Positions 8,093 through 17,229 are shown, numbered from the stretch's first letter. The stretch: DNA of 64,000 nt from Dictyobacter aurantiacus (GCF_003967515.1 NZ_BIFQ01000001.1:3968001-4032000), one strand, 5' to 3'. Notes: generated from the sequence alone by a model not told the origin. Translations and numbers: made by a program.

Positions 8093-9118
8093 TTGTTTAC
8101 TCGTAAGATACGTATCGGTATTATATGTTCACTTGTACTGGCCTTTATAGTGATCGTCGCGATCTCGCTATATGCGGATCTGCCGCACATGGTGGAGGCG
8201 CTTACCCATTTTCGCTGGGTTTATATTCCGCTCATTTTAGGATGTACCCTGGTGAATTACGCCGGGCGTTTCATCAAGTGGCAGTATTATCTGAAGCGTT
8301 TGCGGATAGAGATCTCCACAAAGGAAAGCTTATGGATTTTTCTGGCGGGTCTGTCGATGGCAATCACCCCTGGAAAAGTAGGCGAGCTCTTGAAGTCCTA
8401 TCTTCTTAAGCGCTCGACGGGGGCGCCTATCAGTCGGACCTCTCCTATTATTGTAGCGGAGCGACTGAGTGACGGCATCGCGATGTTAGGACTGGCGGCG
8501 GCGGGCCTCTTTCTGTATGGTATCGGTTGGGAAATTCTGCTTCTATTGCTAATTCTGGGCGTAGTGGGGATTATCCTGATCCAGAATCGTTCATTGGTCC
8601 TGACCTTACTTCAAAAGAGTGAGCGCCTCCCTCTCATGTCCAGATTTATCCCTTTGGTACGTGCATTTTACGAGAGCACATACACGCTGCTTCAATGGCG
8701 GCCATTACTGCTGGCCATCGGCATTGGTCTCATTTCCTGGTCAGGGGAATGCGTCGCGTTATATTTTGTCTATAGTGGACTGAGTATTGCCGCAGGTCCC
8801 GAGCTCTTTGTTAAATCTATGTTCATTTTAGCGGTTTCCACGCTGATCGGATCAGCGTCTGGCTTACCGGGCGGTCTGGGTACTGCTGACGGTAGTATGC
8901 TGGGTCTCACCCGCCTGCTGGTAACAGCATCGGCCACGTTGGCCGGTGCGGCAACCCTGCTGATTCGTCTCTGTACGCTCTGGTTCGGCTTGCTGGTCGG
9001 CATGATCGCCCTTGTACGCATTCGCTGGACGCAACGCCACCAGAAACTGGATCTCTGGGATAGTGACTGGGATGAACAACAGAAGCAGCAGGGCAAATCG
9101 CATAGCTACACACGATGA
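8093..9118 (+). CDS. Lysylphosphatidylglycerol synthase transmembrane region / UPF0104 family membrane protein
   Basis: A 341-residue integral membrane protein with about eight helices. The motif FLAGLSMAITPGKVGELLKSYLL and the later SGLPGGLGTADGSMLGL are characteristic of the flippase-like UPF0104/LPG synthase TM family. There is no lysyltransferase domain. Members found beside polyprenol-phosphate glycosyltransferases are thought to take part in moving or handling lipid-linked sugars; that role is inference here. The start is a TTG at 8093 with GGAG upstream, 15 bp after the preceding gene. Confidence 0.8.
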   Translation: MFTRKIRIGIICSLVLAFIVIVAISLYADLPHMVEALTHFRWVYIPLILGCTLVNYAGRFIKWQYYLKRLRIEISTKESLWIFLAGLSMAITPGKVGELLKSYLLKRSTGAPISRTSPIIVAERLSDGIAMLGLAAAGLFLYGIGWEILLLLLILGVVGIILIQNRSLVLTLLQKSERLPLMSRFIPLVRAFYESTYTLLQWRPLLLAIGIGLISWSGECVALYFVYSGLSIAAGPELFVKSMFILAVSTLIGSASGLPGGLGTADGSMLGLTRLLVTASATLAGAATLLIRLCTLWFGLLVGMIALVRIRWTQRHQKLDLWDSDWDEQQKQQGKSHSYTR

Positions 9119-9162
9119 CCTGGCGGTACGGCAGCATCCACGAGCACAGGAGAAATGTTTGT

Positions 9163-9921
9163 ATGAAAACCTTGATTATTATTCCGACGTATAACGAGTA
9201 CGAGAACCTGCCTCCCCTCCTGGAGACGATCTTCTCGTACGCACCGCAGTCAGATATTTTGATTGTTGACGACAACTCGCCCGATGGTACGGGTCAGCTG
9301 GCCGATAAGTTCGCGGCGGAAGACCCACGCGTCCATGTGCTGCATCGCGCGGGCAAGCTGGGTCTGGGTACCGCTTATGTGGCCGGTTTCAAATACTCGA
9401 TCGAGCATAACTACGATGCCGCCTTCGAAATGGATGCCGACTTCTCGCATGATCCCAAATACCTGCCAGATTTCCTGAAGGCCATCGAAAACGCGGACCT
9501 GGTGATTGGTTCCCGTTACATTCCTGGTGGTAGCACCCCCAACTGGTCCTTTGGGCGCCGCTGCATTAGCGGATGCGGAAACATTTTCGCACGCTTCATG
9601 CTGGGCATTCCTGTCCATGATTGCACCGCTGGCTTCCGCTGTTATCGTCGCGAAGTGCTGGAGAGCATCGATCTCGATACCATTCAGTCTCAGGGCTATG
9701 CCTTCCAGGTGGAACTGGCGTACCGCGTCATGAAGCAGCGCTTCCGCATCACCGAAATTCCCATCACCTTCATGGATCGCCGCGTCGGTAAGTCCAAAAT
9801 GTCGCGCAAGATCGTTATCGAGGCCTTTACCTTCGTTATTCGGGCACGTCTGGGCAGAGTGCCGATGCCATCGCCCGCGCTGCGCAAAGAGACCAGCCGT
9901 GTCGAGGTGGCTCAGAAGTAG
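9163..9921 (+). CDS. Polyprenol monophosphomannose synthase (GT2)
   Basis: A 252-residue family 2 glycosyltransferase. It begins IIIPTYNEYENLPPLL and shows the nucleotide-binding IVDDNSPDGTG, the metal-binding FEMDADFSHDP (DxD), VIGSRYIPGG and DCTAGFRCYR, the pattern of dolichol/polyprenol-phosphate mannose synthases. No membrane helices follow the catalytic domain, as in the single-domain soluble bacterial type. It would transfer mannose from GDP-mannose to polyprenyl phosphate. ATG 9163 is chosen because CACAGGAG precedes it; an upstream frame from 9115 overlaps the previous gene. Third gene of the operon starting at 7046. Confidence 0.93.
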   Translation: MKTLIIIPTYNEYENLPPLLETIFSYAPQSDILIVDDNSPDGTGQLADKFAAEDPRVHVLHRAGKLGLGTAYVAGFKYSIEHNYDAAFEMDADFSHDPKYLPDFLKAIENADLVIGSRYIPGGSTPNWSFGRRCISGCGNIFARFMLGIPVHDCTAGFRCYRREVLESIDLDTIQSQGYAFQVELAYRVMKQRFRITEIPITFMDRRVGKSKMSRKIVIEAFTFVIRARLGRVPMPSPALRKETSRVEVAQK

Positions 9922-9940
9922 TCTCTATCTCCGGCAGAAG

Positions 9941-9984
9941 AATAAGCGTTTGCTGCTCATTGAGGTGGTGAGCGCTTATTTTTT
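9941..9984 (+). terminator. Terminator of the 7046-9921 operon
   Basis: AATAAGCG (9941-9948) pairs with CGCTTATT (9973-9980), with an additional inner GCTCA/TGAGC option and a following T-run. It lies between two convergent genes. Confidence 0.7.
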
Positions 9985-9992
9985 ATGTCGTT

Positions 9993-10568
9993 CTATTTGT
10001 GTTTTAGCGTCTTTCGATCTACGCGCATGGACTTGTAGCGGCGCGAGGACTTTCCCTTCCTGGGAGGGGAGGGGGTGTTAAACTCTTCGTTATCCTGCTG
10101 ATATTTATAGGTCGGATCGATACCATAGACGCGGCGCATCTCCTGGCGATACTCGGAGCGCTGGAGCACATCCTGTGGAGCGGCATTGAGAGAGGAGACC
10201 AGGCCACGGGTTGTCAGGGCATGACCACCTTGCTCGATCACGCTGCGCTTGACCTCACCATCGTCGCTATACATCATCACCTCCACCCCTTTATCATTAG
10301 CCTCCGTCGCCAGCCGGGCGATGACACTATCGGCGGTCTCCCCATATTTCGAATAGATGACGCAGATATGATCGATATGTTGCATCTGTTCGCGTCCCCC
10401 CTTGCCATCAAAGACCACCACCACACGATCGGTCGTATTGCGATAGCGATTCTTCAACTGCTTGATCAGCAGGTTGCGTGCCTCCGCCTGGCTCTTCCCC
10501 TCCACATACTTGAACATCGCGTTATTCTTGATGACATTGTAGCCATCGACTAAGATATCAAACCCCAT
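9993..10568 (-). CDS. YacP-like NYN domain protein (putative RNA endonuclease)
   Basis: A 191-residue protein starting MGFDILVDGYNVIKNN, the NYN/YacP entry with the acidic metal-binding aspartate, followed by VVVVFDGKGG and later DSVIARLA and VMMYSDDGEV, which supply the other acidic residues of a PIN-like active site. Bacillus homologue Rae1 cleaves mRNA on the ribosome, so a similar RNA-processing job is plausible. The last 30 residues are basic and proline-rich (TPSPPRKGKSSRR). Their DNA resembles the C/T-rich hairpin word found in the intergenic repeat near 56750, so a repeat may have been recruited into the gene's end. Confidence 0.85.
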   Translation of the reverse strand: MGFDILVDGYNVIKNNAMFKYVEGKSQAEARNLLIKQLKNRYRNTTDRVVVVFDGKGGREQMQHIDHICVIYSKYGETADSVIARLATEANDKGVEVMMYSDDGEVKRSVIEQGGHALTTRGLVSSLNAAPQDVLQRSEYRQEMRRVYGIDPTYKYQQDNEEFNTPSPPRKGKSSRRYKSMRVDRKTLKHK

Positions 10569-10831
10569 AGCATATATACTCCAATATCAGGTCGCTGCCC
10601 ATTCAAGCACACGCCAGACACGGATAAAATGATGATACGCTGTCTGGTTGCTCATGAGCATAGTCCTCTTCTCCTTTGAACTGAAACATCAGCAAATCTG
10701 GTAATACTATCTATTGTACCTTACTTTGCGCTGATTGACAGCAGCGCGTAACCATTCAGGCTAACACTGGGACGCCGGGGTGGGTGATCCAGTCACCACA
10801 GCTGCATAGTTAGATTACGCGAAGTGCGCGC
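10569..10831. other. Gene-free spacer
   Basis: 263 bp between the NYN gene's start and the end of the cysteine-rich protein gene. No conserved ORF, RNA or clear terminator was seen. Confidence 0.5.
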
Positions 10832-11695
10832 TCATGGATGAAGTTGCCGGATCAATTGCCAGAGGTAGGCCAGTTCGGCCCGAATATTGAGATGTAGAAA
10901 ATGCTCGATGGTGGTATTGGCTGTACTGGAGAAGATGGACGTCACGACCAGAGCGAGAATGGCCAGCAGCAAGATCAGGAGGACGATCGTCACCAGGGAC
11001 TCCAGCGAAAAGCCCGCTTTCCTCTCCACCTCGTCACCGGATCTGTGCGGCACCGGCTTTTCTGGTTTATCCAGTGCGATGGTCGTTCGGGGACGTGGGG
11101 GACGCGTGGCGATCTCATCGATGGTCAGGTTCTTCCTATGCTCGCGCACGGCCGCATCGTGCTGTCTGCGGACCGCCTGCTGGTGGGACGCGGTCCTCGC
11201 CGCAAAGCTGCCAGGAGGACGTGTCGGCAGACGCTCGATCCGCCATGCCGCCTCATCATCCCGTATTGACTCTCTACCAGTGCTGTGATGGGTTGGCGGC
11301 GGAACGAGCTGAGCGCTGATCGCGCTCTGCATCGGCAGCGTCTCAGCCGTATCAACCGACGTCATCGCCTGGAAGCGACCCGGCTTGATACACACCAGGC
11401 GTACCGGGGTCGCGTGCTTGCGGCGCAGCTGCGCCTGTCGTGTTGTGGCGAAGAGCACACCCCGCAGCGGAGCCGTCTGGGTCCGAAAGGGCAGCCCCGC
11501 CTCCACGCAGCACTCTCCACACACCCCATGCACATTATCCCAGCACTGAGGACAGGCTGGTCGACGGCAGCGAAAGCAAAAATGACACATACTCATAAAG
11601 GCCGACTCCAGTGCCATCGGGGGAGCTTGCAAAAGATACTGATGTTCCTGCGACGGAGCGTACATTGCCTGGCAGATACGACACGAAATAGTCAC
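10832..11695 (-). CDS. Cysteine-rich zinc-ribbon protein with C-terminal membrane anchor
   Basis: A 287-residue protein of unknown function. The N-terminal 80 residues carry repeated CxxC pairs (SCRICQ, CHFC, FRCRRPACPQC, CGECC), enough for two or three zinc knuckles. A long hydrophilic middle rich in Arg, Pro and Thr follows, then one hydrophobic helix near residue 250 (LVTIVLLILLLAILALVV) and a short tail. This suggests a zinc-binding cytoplasmic head tethered to the membrane. The start is a GTG at 11695, chosen because AAGGGAGG lies 7 bases before it; the open frame continues to 11881 without a better site. Confidence 0.65.
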   Translation of the reverse strand: MTISCRICQAMYAPSQEHQYLLQAPPMALESAFMSMCHFCFRCRRPACPQCWDNVHGVCGECCVEAGLPFRTQTAPLRGVLFATTRQAQLRRKHATPVRLVCIKPGRFQAMTSVDTAETLPMQSAISAQLVPPPTHHSTGRESIRDDEAAWRIERLPTRPPGSFAARTASHQQAVRRQHDAAVREHRKNLTIDEIATRPPRPRTTIALDKPEKPVPHRSGDEVERKAGFSLESLVTIVLLILLLAILALVVTSIFSSTANTTIEHFLHLNIRAELAYLWQLIRQLHP

Positions 11696-11938
11696 CGGCA
11701 ATCCTCCCTTCTGTCGCTTGCCGGCCGCCTCGGGGTCGGGCCTGGACAGTGCATGTGTCACGAAAGCCTCCAAAATAGCATATAGCGCCCTGACTGAATG
11801 AACTTCTGTTGTTATTATAACTTGTTTCAAACAATCCCTGTGCGCGAAAGTAAACAACCAGGCGTGTAAGCCCTTTTTCAATACAACGCTAAAAATTGGA
11901 AAAAACGCAGATCGCTACCAGATTCGGGGCAAAAACAT

Positions 11939-11967
11939 TTGACATTGGCAGGCAAGTCTGGTATTAT
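11939..11967 (+). promoter_or_regulatory. Promoter of tRNA-Asp copy 1
   Basis: TTGACA (11939-11944), a 17-bp spacer and TATTAT (11962-11967), followed by CTATTCACGC, which is shared with the second tRNA-Asp promoter. The leader to the tRNA contains CGGTGC/GCACCG, a small hairpin. Confidence 0.85.
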
Positions 11968-12010
11968 CTATTCACGCGAGGCGGTGCCAGGAGCACCGAC
12001 AAGCAAACCC

Positions 12011-12084
12011 GGAGCCGTGGTGTAGTGGCCTAACATGTCTGCCTGTCACGCAGAAGATCGCGGGTTCGAATCCCGTCGGTTCCG
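12011..12084 (+). tRNA. tRNA-Asp (anticodon GTC), copy 1
   Basis: A 74-nt cloverleaf. The acceptor GGAGCCG pairs with CGGTTCC with discriminator G; the anticodon loop CTGTCAC gives GTC, and the T-loop is GGGTTCGAATCCC. CCA is not encoded. It differs at a single base (12058 T versus C) from copy 2 at 42895. The 3' half is antisense to the last codons of the serine recombinase remnant, so it is a probable integration site. Confidence 0.97.
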
Positions 12085-13250
12085 CTGTCGCCACCGAGAT
12101 GTGACAAGCGTCCCGGTGGCTTCTTTGTATTCCATTACCCCTTCAAGCATGCGCAAGACTGGTAAGAATGCCGGTCGCGGTGTGATTGCCGCAATCTCCT
12201 GTTGCTCCACATCGTAGCTAAGTCCCCCGGGTTCCAGGATAATCATGACCATCTCGCGCCGTTCTTCAGGTGTAGCAACATCCCATAATGCCGCCATACC
12301 AGGGAGATGTTCGCCAGCCTCAATCACCTCGTCGTATGTTACTCCGTTTACTTCTGGCACATCGAGTTTTTTGAGAGCCAGGGCAATGGCAGCCATTTCT
12401 CCTTCGAACCCCTCATCTTCAATATACCCTTCTCGGTGCTGCTTCAAGGTGCGTATTTTTTTGAGTCTCAATCGCTCTTTTTCACGCTCGACAGTTTCAG
12501 GGGTGGCCGTATGAGCAAATGCCTTTGCCAGCATGTTGTGACGTATCACCTCACGCCAGTTCTCTGGCAAGGATAGATTTTTCAGTAATTCGCCAAATTG
12601 AATATGCACTATATCAATCCGTACCATAAGATTTCCTCCTGTAGGACAAGGAATACGTCTTGTTTTCGCTGCATCTCGATAATAGTTATATCGAAAGTTT
12701 GTATCTCTACTCGTTTCACAGCGTAGAGGTAAACCGCAATTGATACATGCAATGTATCCTGCAAATTCATAGACTCGTTTCACGTGTTCAGTGCGTGTGC
12801 TGGCTCGGCTCATTGACCTGGTAATAGCCCTGATTTTTTGCCACTCATCATATGTAAATGCGGATCGGTGAAGGCCACGAAACTTTTGATCTTTGTACTT
12901 TACTGTTCCATCGCCGCTTCCTGGCTCGTACTCTGCGTAAAATTCATTGTGTAACATTGCGGTTACGGTGTCTCCAGTAAACAACCTCTCACCAAAGCGC
13001 TTACTTCCTGTATTGAGTTTAATGGGATTCGTTTCGTTTTCGCTAGTAAAAAAAGTGATTTTTGTTGAGTCTTCCTGAAACAGATAGAATTGTCCAAAAG
13101 CATCTATTGCTTGCTTACCTTCTTTCTTCTCGGTCCATCATCTGAAGAATACGCCTGATCGTTTCATATGAGGTACTATGTATCCTTGATACGCATCTCT
13201 CGCTGTTGGTTTGAGCATATCTTGAAAACTCAGGTTCCATTCGTAGCTGT
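12046..13250 (-). pseudogene. Large serine recombinase remnant, C-terminal part, overlapping tRNA-Asp
   Basis: The intact piece (12046-12984 and upstream codons) encodes the C-terminal half of a large serine recombinase: recombinase domain, a zinc ribbon (CINCGLPLRCE ... PCP) and a coiled-coil-rich tail. Its final residues, RRDSNPRSSA, are encoded antisense to the tRNA-Asp, a well-known feature of integrases that use a tRNA as attachment site. The same reading frame can be followed upstream to about 13130, where it hits a TGA. Before that, a shifted frame encodes SYETIRRILQMMDREE, so there is at least one frameshift. The N-terminal resolvase catalytic domain with its serine is absent. The gene is therefore inactive. 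Confidence 0.8.
12090..12126 (+). terminator. Terminator after tRNA-Asp copy 1
   Basis: GCCACCG (12090-12096) pairs with CGGTGGC (12114-12120), followed by TTCTTT. It lies inside the antisense recombinase reading frame. Confidence 0.6.
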
Positions 13251-13367
13251 TTTCCAATATAGAATGATTGTCGGTTAGATACTTATTTCAGTTAGTGAAA
13301 TATATCGATTGCGTGCATCACTTCAGACATATAGATAAAAACTCTTCAGATTGAGGTCAAAAAAACC

Positions 13368-13397
13368 TTGACAAAGAGCTCATCAATTCATTATTAT
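13368..13397 (+). promoter_or_regulatory. Promoter of the ROK-regulated operon
   Basis: TTGACA (13368-13373) and TATTAT (13392-13397) with an 18-bp spacer, directly before the operator palindrome. Confidence 0.75.
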
Positions 13398-13399
13398 TT

Positions 13400-13436
13400 C
13401 TATACTTACTTATTTCAAAGAAATAAGTAAGTATAG
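13400..13436. promoter_or_regulatory. 17-bp perfect inverted repeat, likely ROK operator
   Basis: CTATACTTACTTATTTC (13400-13416) and its exact complement (13420-13436) around AAA. It covers the expected transcription start, 18 bp before the ROK start codon. The AT-rich palindrome is typical of NagC/XylR-type operators, so autorepression is likely. Confidence 0.75.
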
Positions 13437-13454
13437 AAGGTTTGTGAGGAGTAT

Positions 13455-14714
13455 ATGGCAAGCACTCGGACAGGTCATAAGCGTCTTTTACGCGATCTCA
13501 ATCAGAGTATTGTGTTTAACTTGCTCATGGAGCAGGGGGCTATTTCGCGTACTGATCTGTCAAAGCGTAGCGGCCTTCCGGCCGCGACCATTACGCGCAT
13601 TGTTGGAGAGTTTCTCGAGGCTAACCTGATTTCAGAGAAGCTAGCCGAGGAGTCGAGCGGTGGGCGCCCACCAGTATTGCTGAGCATCAACCCGGCCGCT
13701 GGATATGTGGTAGGTATCAAACTGCGTGAAGATCGCATGACTATTGCTATCTGCGATTTAACCTGTGCGATCATTTATAGCATGGATGAGCAAATCACGG
13801 GAGAATCCGTACCGCAGCGCGTAGTGGAGGCTATGGCCGATGCTGTGAAGCGCTGTGTTCGCGTCGCTAATATTGCGATGGACAAAGTGCTCGGGATTGG
13901 CGTCGGTCTGTCGGGCTTGATCGATTCGGCGCGGGGCATTTGTCGTTACTCGGCTATTTTGAACTGGCGGGATGTCGAACTGGCTGCCGCTCTGGAGTTT
14001 AAGCTGCACCTGCCGGTGCGTATTGATAATGATGTCAATACATTGGCTGTGGCTGAACGCTATTTTGGCGAGGGGCGCGATGCGGCCAATTTTCTGTTGC
14101 TGACATTAGGGCGCGGCATTGGATTGGGGGTTGTAATTGGTGGGGAAATTTATTGTGGTTCTAATGGGGGCGCGGGAGAGTTTGGCCATATGACCATCGA
14201 CAGTTCTACGGATGCACCGCTCTGTAATTGTGGCAAGCGTGGTTGTTTGGAAGCGATTGCATCCGACTATGGTATCCTGAGAGCCGCCACGGGAGCTGAT
14301 CCAGGACACCACGTAGAGGATGCGATTGGCACGTTGATTGAACGCGCACAGCAAGGTGACGAAGGGATGCGAGCGATCTTTACGCGTGCAGGTGAGGCCC
14401 TTGGGATCGCGTTGGCCAATCTGACCAATCTGTTTGATCCTGAGCTTGTGCTCATCGGTGGTGAAGGCTTGCGAGCGGGAGAGCTTATTTTGGAGCCAAT
14501 GCGTGTTACTCTGCCCCTCCATCGCTTTGGTACGGTGTATGAGAGCATCAAATTGGTTCCTCAGACTATAGACGACGCGAGTTGGGCCCGTGGCGCGGCC
14601 AGTTTGCTCTTGCGCGAAGTTTTCAGATCACCGATCTACGAAGGCAATGAAGCGTTGGTGATTGATGATCTATTGGTACAGGCGAATGCGGGCAACCGGC
14701 GTCGCAGAAAGTGA
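13455..14714 (+). CDS. ROK family transcriptional regulator (NagC/XylR type)
   Basis: A 419-residue protein with an N-terminal winged helix (about 15-75; ISRTDLSKRSGLPAATITRI) and a ROK sugar-kinase-like domain. The ROK zinc motif is complete, with Cys257, Cys259 and Cys264 in CNCGKRGCLE, and the DNDVN segment marks the sugar-binding site. Such regulators release DNA on binding a sugar. It leads a co-directional set comprising a binding protein, two permeases, GH66 and GH15, so an alpha-glucan oligosaccharide or glucose derivative is the likely effector. The start follows GAGGAG. A promoter and a perfect palindrome directly upstream suggest autoregulation. Confidence 0.9.
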   Translation: MASTRTGHKRLLRDLNQSIVFNLLMEQGAISRTDLSKRSGLPAATITRIVGEFLEANLISEKLAEESSGGRPPVLLSINPAAGYVVGIKLREDRMTIAICDLTCAIIYSMDEQITGESVPQRVVEAMADAVKRCVRVANIAMDKVLGIGVGLSGLIDSARGICRYSAILNWRDVELAAALEFKLHLPVRIDNDVNTLAVAERYFGEGRDAANFLLLTLGRGIGLGVVIGGEIYCGSNGGAGEFGHMTIDSSTDAPLCNCGKRGCLEAIASDYGILRAATGADPGHHVEDAIGTLIERAQQGDEGMRAIFTRAGEALGIALANLTNLFDPELVLIGGEGLRAGELILEPMRVTLPLHRFGTVYESIKLVPQTIDDASWARGAASLLLREVFRSPIYEGNEALVIDDLLVQANAGNRRRRK

Positions 14715-14886
14715 GGACCCATCTAGCGTTCCAGGGCTACCCCATGGCCGTTGCGACCTGGCTTCTGCGTTACCAGGCTCGCGCGATGTGTTTGTCTTAT
14801 TTTATGCCCGCCAGGGCAGTTATGTTGCTGTAACATTTATCTGAATCATTGCCCCGATTCGTGGAGAATCAGACAGGAGTTCGATT

Positions 14887-16164
14887 ATGCAGAGCCCCAT
14901 TTCACGTCGACGTTTTTTGGAGCGCAGTACCCAGCTTGCCATGACGGCAGGTGCGGCTGGTAGTTTGCTTGCCGCTTGTGGTGGTAGCACGGCAGCAAGT
15001 GGTTCGACCAATACAACTATCACCTTCTGGAATGCCTATAATGTCACTGACCCTGAGAACCAAACACTGCTGAATAAGGTCATTCCGGCCTTCCATAAGA
15101 AATACCCCAATATCACCATTAAAAGTCAGAATATTCCCTACAATTCTCTCTTGCAGAAGTTGATCGCCACAGCCTCGGGTGGGGCCGGACCGGATGTGGT
15201 GCGTACGGATATCATCTGGATGCCCCAACTGGCAAAAATTGGCGCCCTGGTTCCCACGGATGATATTGTTGCCCAACGTAAGAGCGACTTCTATCCTGGT
15301 CCACTGGCTACCTGTGCTTATAAGGGCAAGTATTATGGTCTGCCGCTGGATACCAATACCAGGGTTGTTTTCTATAATAAAACCCTCTTATCCCAGGCTG
15401 GTTTCAATCAGGCCCCCACTACGACCGCCGAATTTCAAACGATGGCAGCAAAAGTGACTGCGTTGAACAAATCGTTCTATGGTTATGCTGAGGGCGGGCT
15501 GGATCCCTGGAATATCCTTCCCTGGATCTGGAGCTTTGGCGGCTCGGTTACAAATGACGATTATACGAAGGCCAGTGGATACATTAACAGCCAACAAAGT
15601 GTCGCGGCCCTGGAGTATCTGGTGAAACTCTATAATAGCCACACGCTCGCGCCTAATTTGCTGGGTGGCAGCAGCTATAGCCCGGATGATGAATTTGGCA
15701 AAGGTCACGTTGGATTTATCCTGGAAGGACCATGGGTACCTCCCACAATGAAGCAGACCTATGCCAGTCTGCAATATGACATGGTCCCAATGCCCACGGG
15801 ACCAGATGGCAGCTCCTCCTCAGTTGTTGGAGGTGAGGATATCGCGGTGATGAGTTCGAGTAAAAACATTGATGCAGCTAAAACCTTTATGCAGTTCATG
15901 ACATCCGAAGATGCGCAGGTGCTGATGGGCGAAGTCGGACAAATGCCAGTGCTGACGAAACTCACGGATGATTCGCGCATGCCTGCCTATTTTTCGATGT
16001 TTGCGAAACAGCTGCAAACCGCGAAGCCACGACCAGTGACGCCTAATTATACCAAAATCGAAACCATTCTCACCGATGCGTTTAATCGCGTATTCCGTGG
16101 ACAGGCATCGGCTCAGGCAGCTCTGGATAGCGCAGCGCAACAGATCGATCCTCTACTCTCGTAG
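14887..16164 (+). CDS. Carbohydrate ABC transporter substrate-binding lipoprotein (family 1)
   Basis: A 425-residue extracellular sugar-binding protein. The N-terminus has SRRRFLERS, a possible twin-arginine signal, and a lipobox SLLAAC that puts the lipid-anchored cysteine at about residue 32. The mature part has the MalE-type fold markers TITFWNAYN, KYYGLPLDTNTRVVFYNK and a C-terminal region typical of maltose/oligosaccharide binders. It works with the two permeases just downstream; the ATPase is not in this operon and is probably a shared MsmX-type protein encoded elsewhere. The GH66 and GH15 genes that follow suggest isomalto- or other alpha-gluco-oligosaccharides as ligand. Ribosome site CAGGAG. 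Confidence 0.93.
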   Translation: MQSPISRRRFLERSTQLAMTAGAAGSLLAACGGSTAASGSTNTTITFWNAYNVTDPENQTLLNKVIPAFHKKYPNITIKSQNIPYNSLLQKLIATASGGAGPDVVRTDIIWMPQLAKIGALVPTDDIVAQRKSDFYPGPLATCAYKGKYYGLPLDTNTRVVFYNKTLLSQAGFNQAPTTTAEFQTMAAKVTALNKSFYGYAEGGLDPWNILPWIWSFGGSVTNDDYTKASGYINSQQSVAALEYLVKLYNSHTLAPNLLGGSSYSPDDEFGKGHVGFILEGPWVPPTMKQTYASLQYDMVPMPTGPDGSSSSVVGGEDIAVMSSSKNIDAAKTFMQFMTSEDAQVLMGEVGQMPVLTKLTDDSRMPAYFSMFAKQLQTAKPRPVTPNYTKIETILTDAFNRVFRGQASAQAALDSAAQQIDPLLS

Positions 16165-16247
16165 ACAGGTAACTGGAGATCGTAGGCATGCCAGGCTCTG
16201 GCTAAAGACCTGGCATGTTCCCTTGAGATGAGAAAGGAACTCTGACG

Positions 16248-17198
16248 ATGGCGGTATCTTTTCTGGAGGACTCGCGCGTTGCGGCACGAGTTAAGCGGCC
16301 ACGTGGGCAAAGAGGACGCGAATTCCGCCGTCTCTTGCCAATCTACCTCTTTATTTTGCCTGGTATGGCTCTATTTACGTTCTGGACGCTCTATCCCTTG
16401 CTCGATGCATTTGTGATGAGTTTCTTTAATTGGGTTCCTAATCCTAATATGCCGAGCACCTTTCGGGGCGTACAGAATTACGTGCAGGCACTTACCGACC
16501 CGATCTTCTGGCAGGCTTTTCGTAATGTCCTTTCCTATACTATCGTGACGGTAGCTGGCCAGATTGTATCAGGCCTGGCGGTGGCCCTACTCCTTAATCG
16601 TAAACTGGTTGCGCGTGGCCTCTTTCGCGTTATCTATTACTTGCCAGTCGTGACGTCCTGGGTGGTTGTGTCTTTGATCTTTGCGTATCTCTTCAGTAGC
16701 GATAATGGGCCGGTAGATTGGTTCCTGGGTGATGTGCTACACCTGATTCCGCATAACCAGTCCTGGTTGGGTAATACTACTCTAGCCCTGCCAACCCTGA
16801 TGATTCTGGGAATCTGGAAGGGCATTGGCTGGAACATGGTCATGTTTCTGGCTGGCCTTCAGAGTATTCCAACCGAGCTTTATGAGGCCGCCCGCGTGGA
16901 TGGAGCGAATAGCTGGATCCTGTTTCGTGTCATTACGTTGCCGCTTTTGCGTCCGACGATTACTTTTATGGTTGTCATCCTCACCATGGGTGGTTTTGGA
17001 TCTTTTATTCCTATGTATGTGTTGACCAGTGGTGGCCCCCTCCATTCAACCGAGACGCTATTGACCTATGCCTTTACCAATGCATTCAGTTCCTTTGATT
17101 TTGGATATGCTGCGGCCATTACCTATATCTTTGCGATGGTGGTCTTTGTACTGGCCTTGATGCAGATCCGTTTATTGCAGAGAAAAATTGAATATTAG
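16248..17198 (+). CDS. Sugar ABC transporter permease (MalF type)
   Basis: A 316-residue inner-membrane permease with six predicted helices. The cytoplasmic EAA loop that docks the ATPase is visible as ELYEAARVDGANSWILFRVI (about 205-225). The start at 16248 follows GAAAGGAA. It pairs with the MalG-type permease that begins 31 bp downstream, and its substrate should be the ligand of the lipoprotein encoded just upstream. Confidence 0.93.
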   Translation: MAVSFLEDSRVAARVKRPRGQRGREFRRLLPIYLFILPGMALFTFWTLYPLLDAFVMSFFNWVPNPNMPSTFRGVQNYVQALTDPIFWQAFRNVLSYTIVTVAGQIVSGLAVALLLNRKLVARGLFRVIYYLPVVTSWVVVSLIFAYLFSSDNGPVDWFLGDVLHLIPHNQSWLGNTTLALPTLMILGIWKGIGWNMVMFLAGLQSIPTELYEAARVDGANSWILFRVITLPLLRPTITFMVVILTMGGFGSFIPMYVLTSGGPLHSTETLLTYAFTNAFSSFDFGYAAAITYIFAMVVFVLALMQIRLLQRKIEY

Positions 17199-17229
17199 CT
17201 GCGGTGTTTGGAAAAGGAGGAAAAGATTT

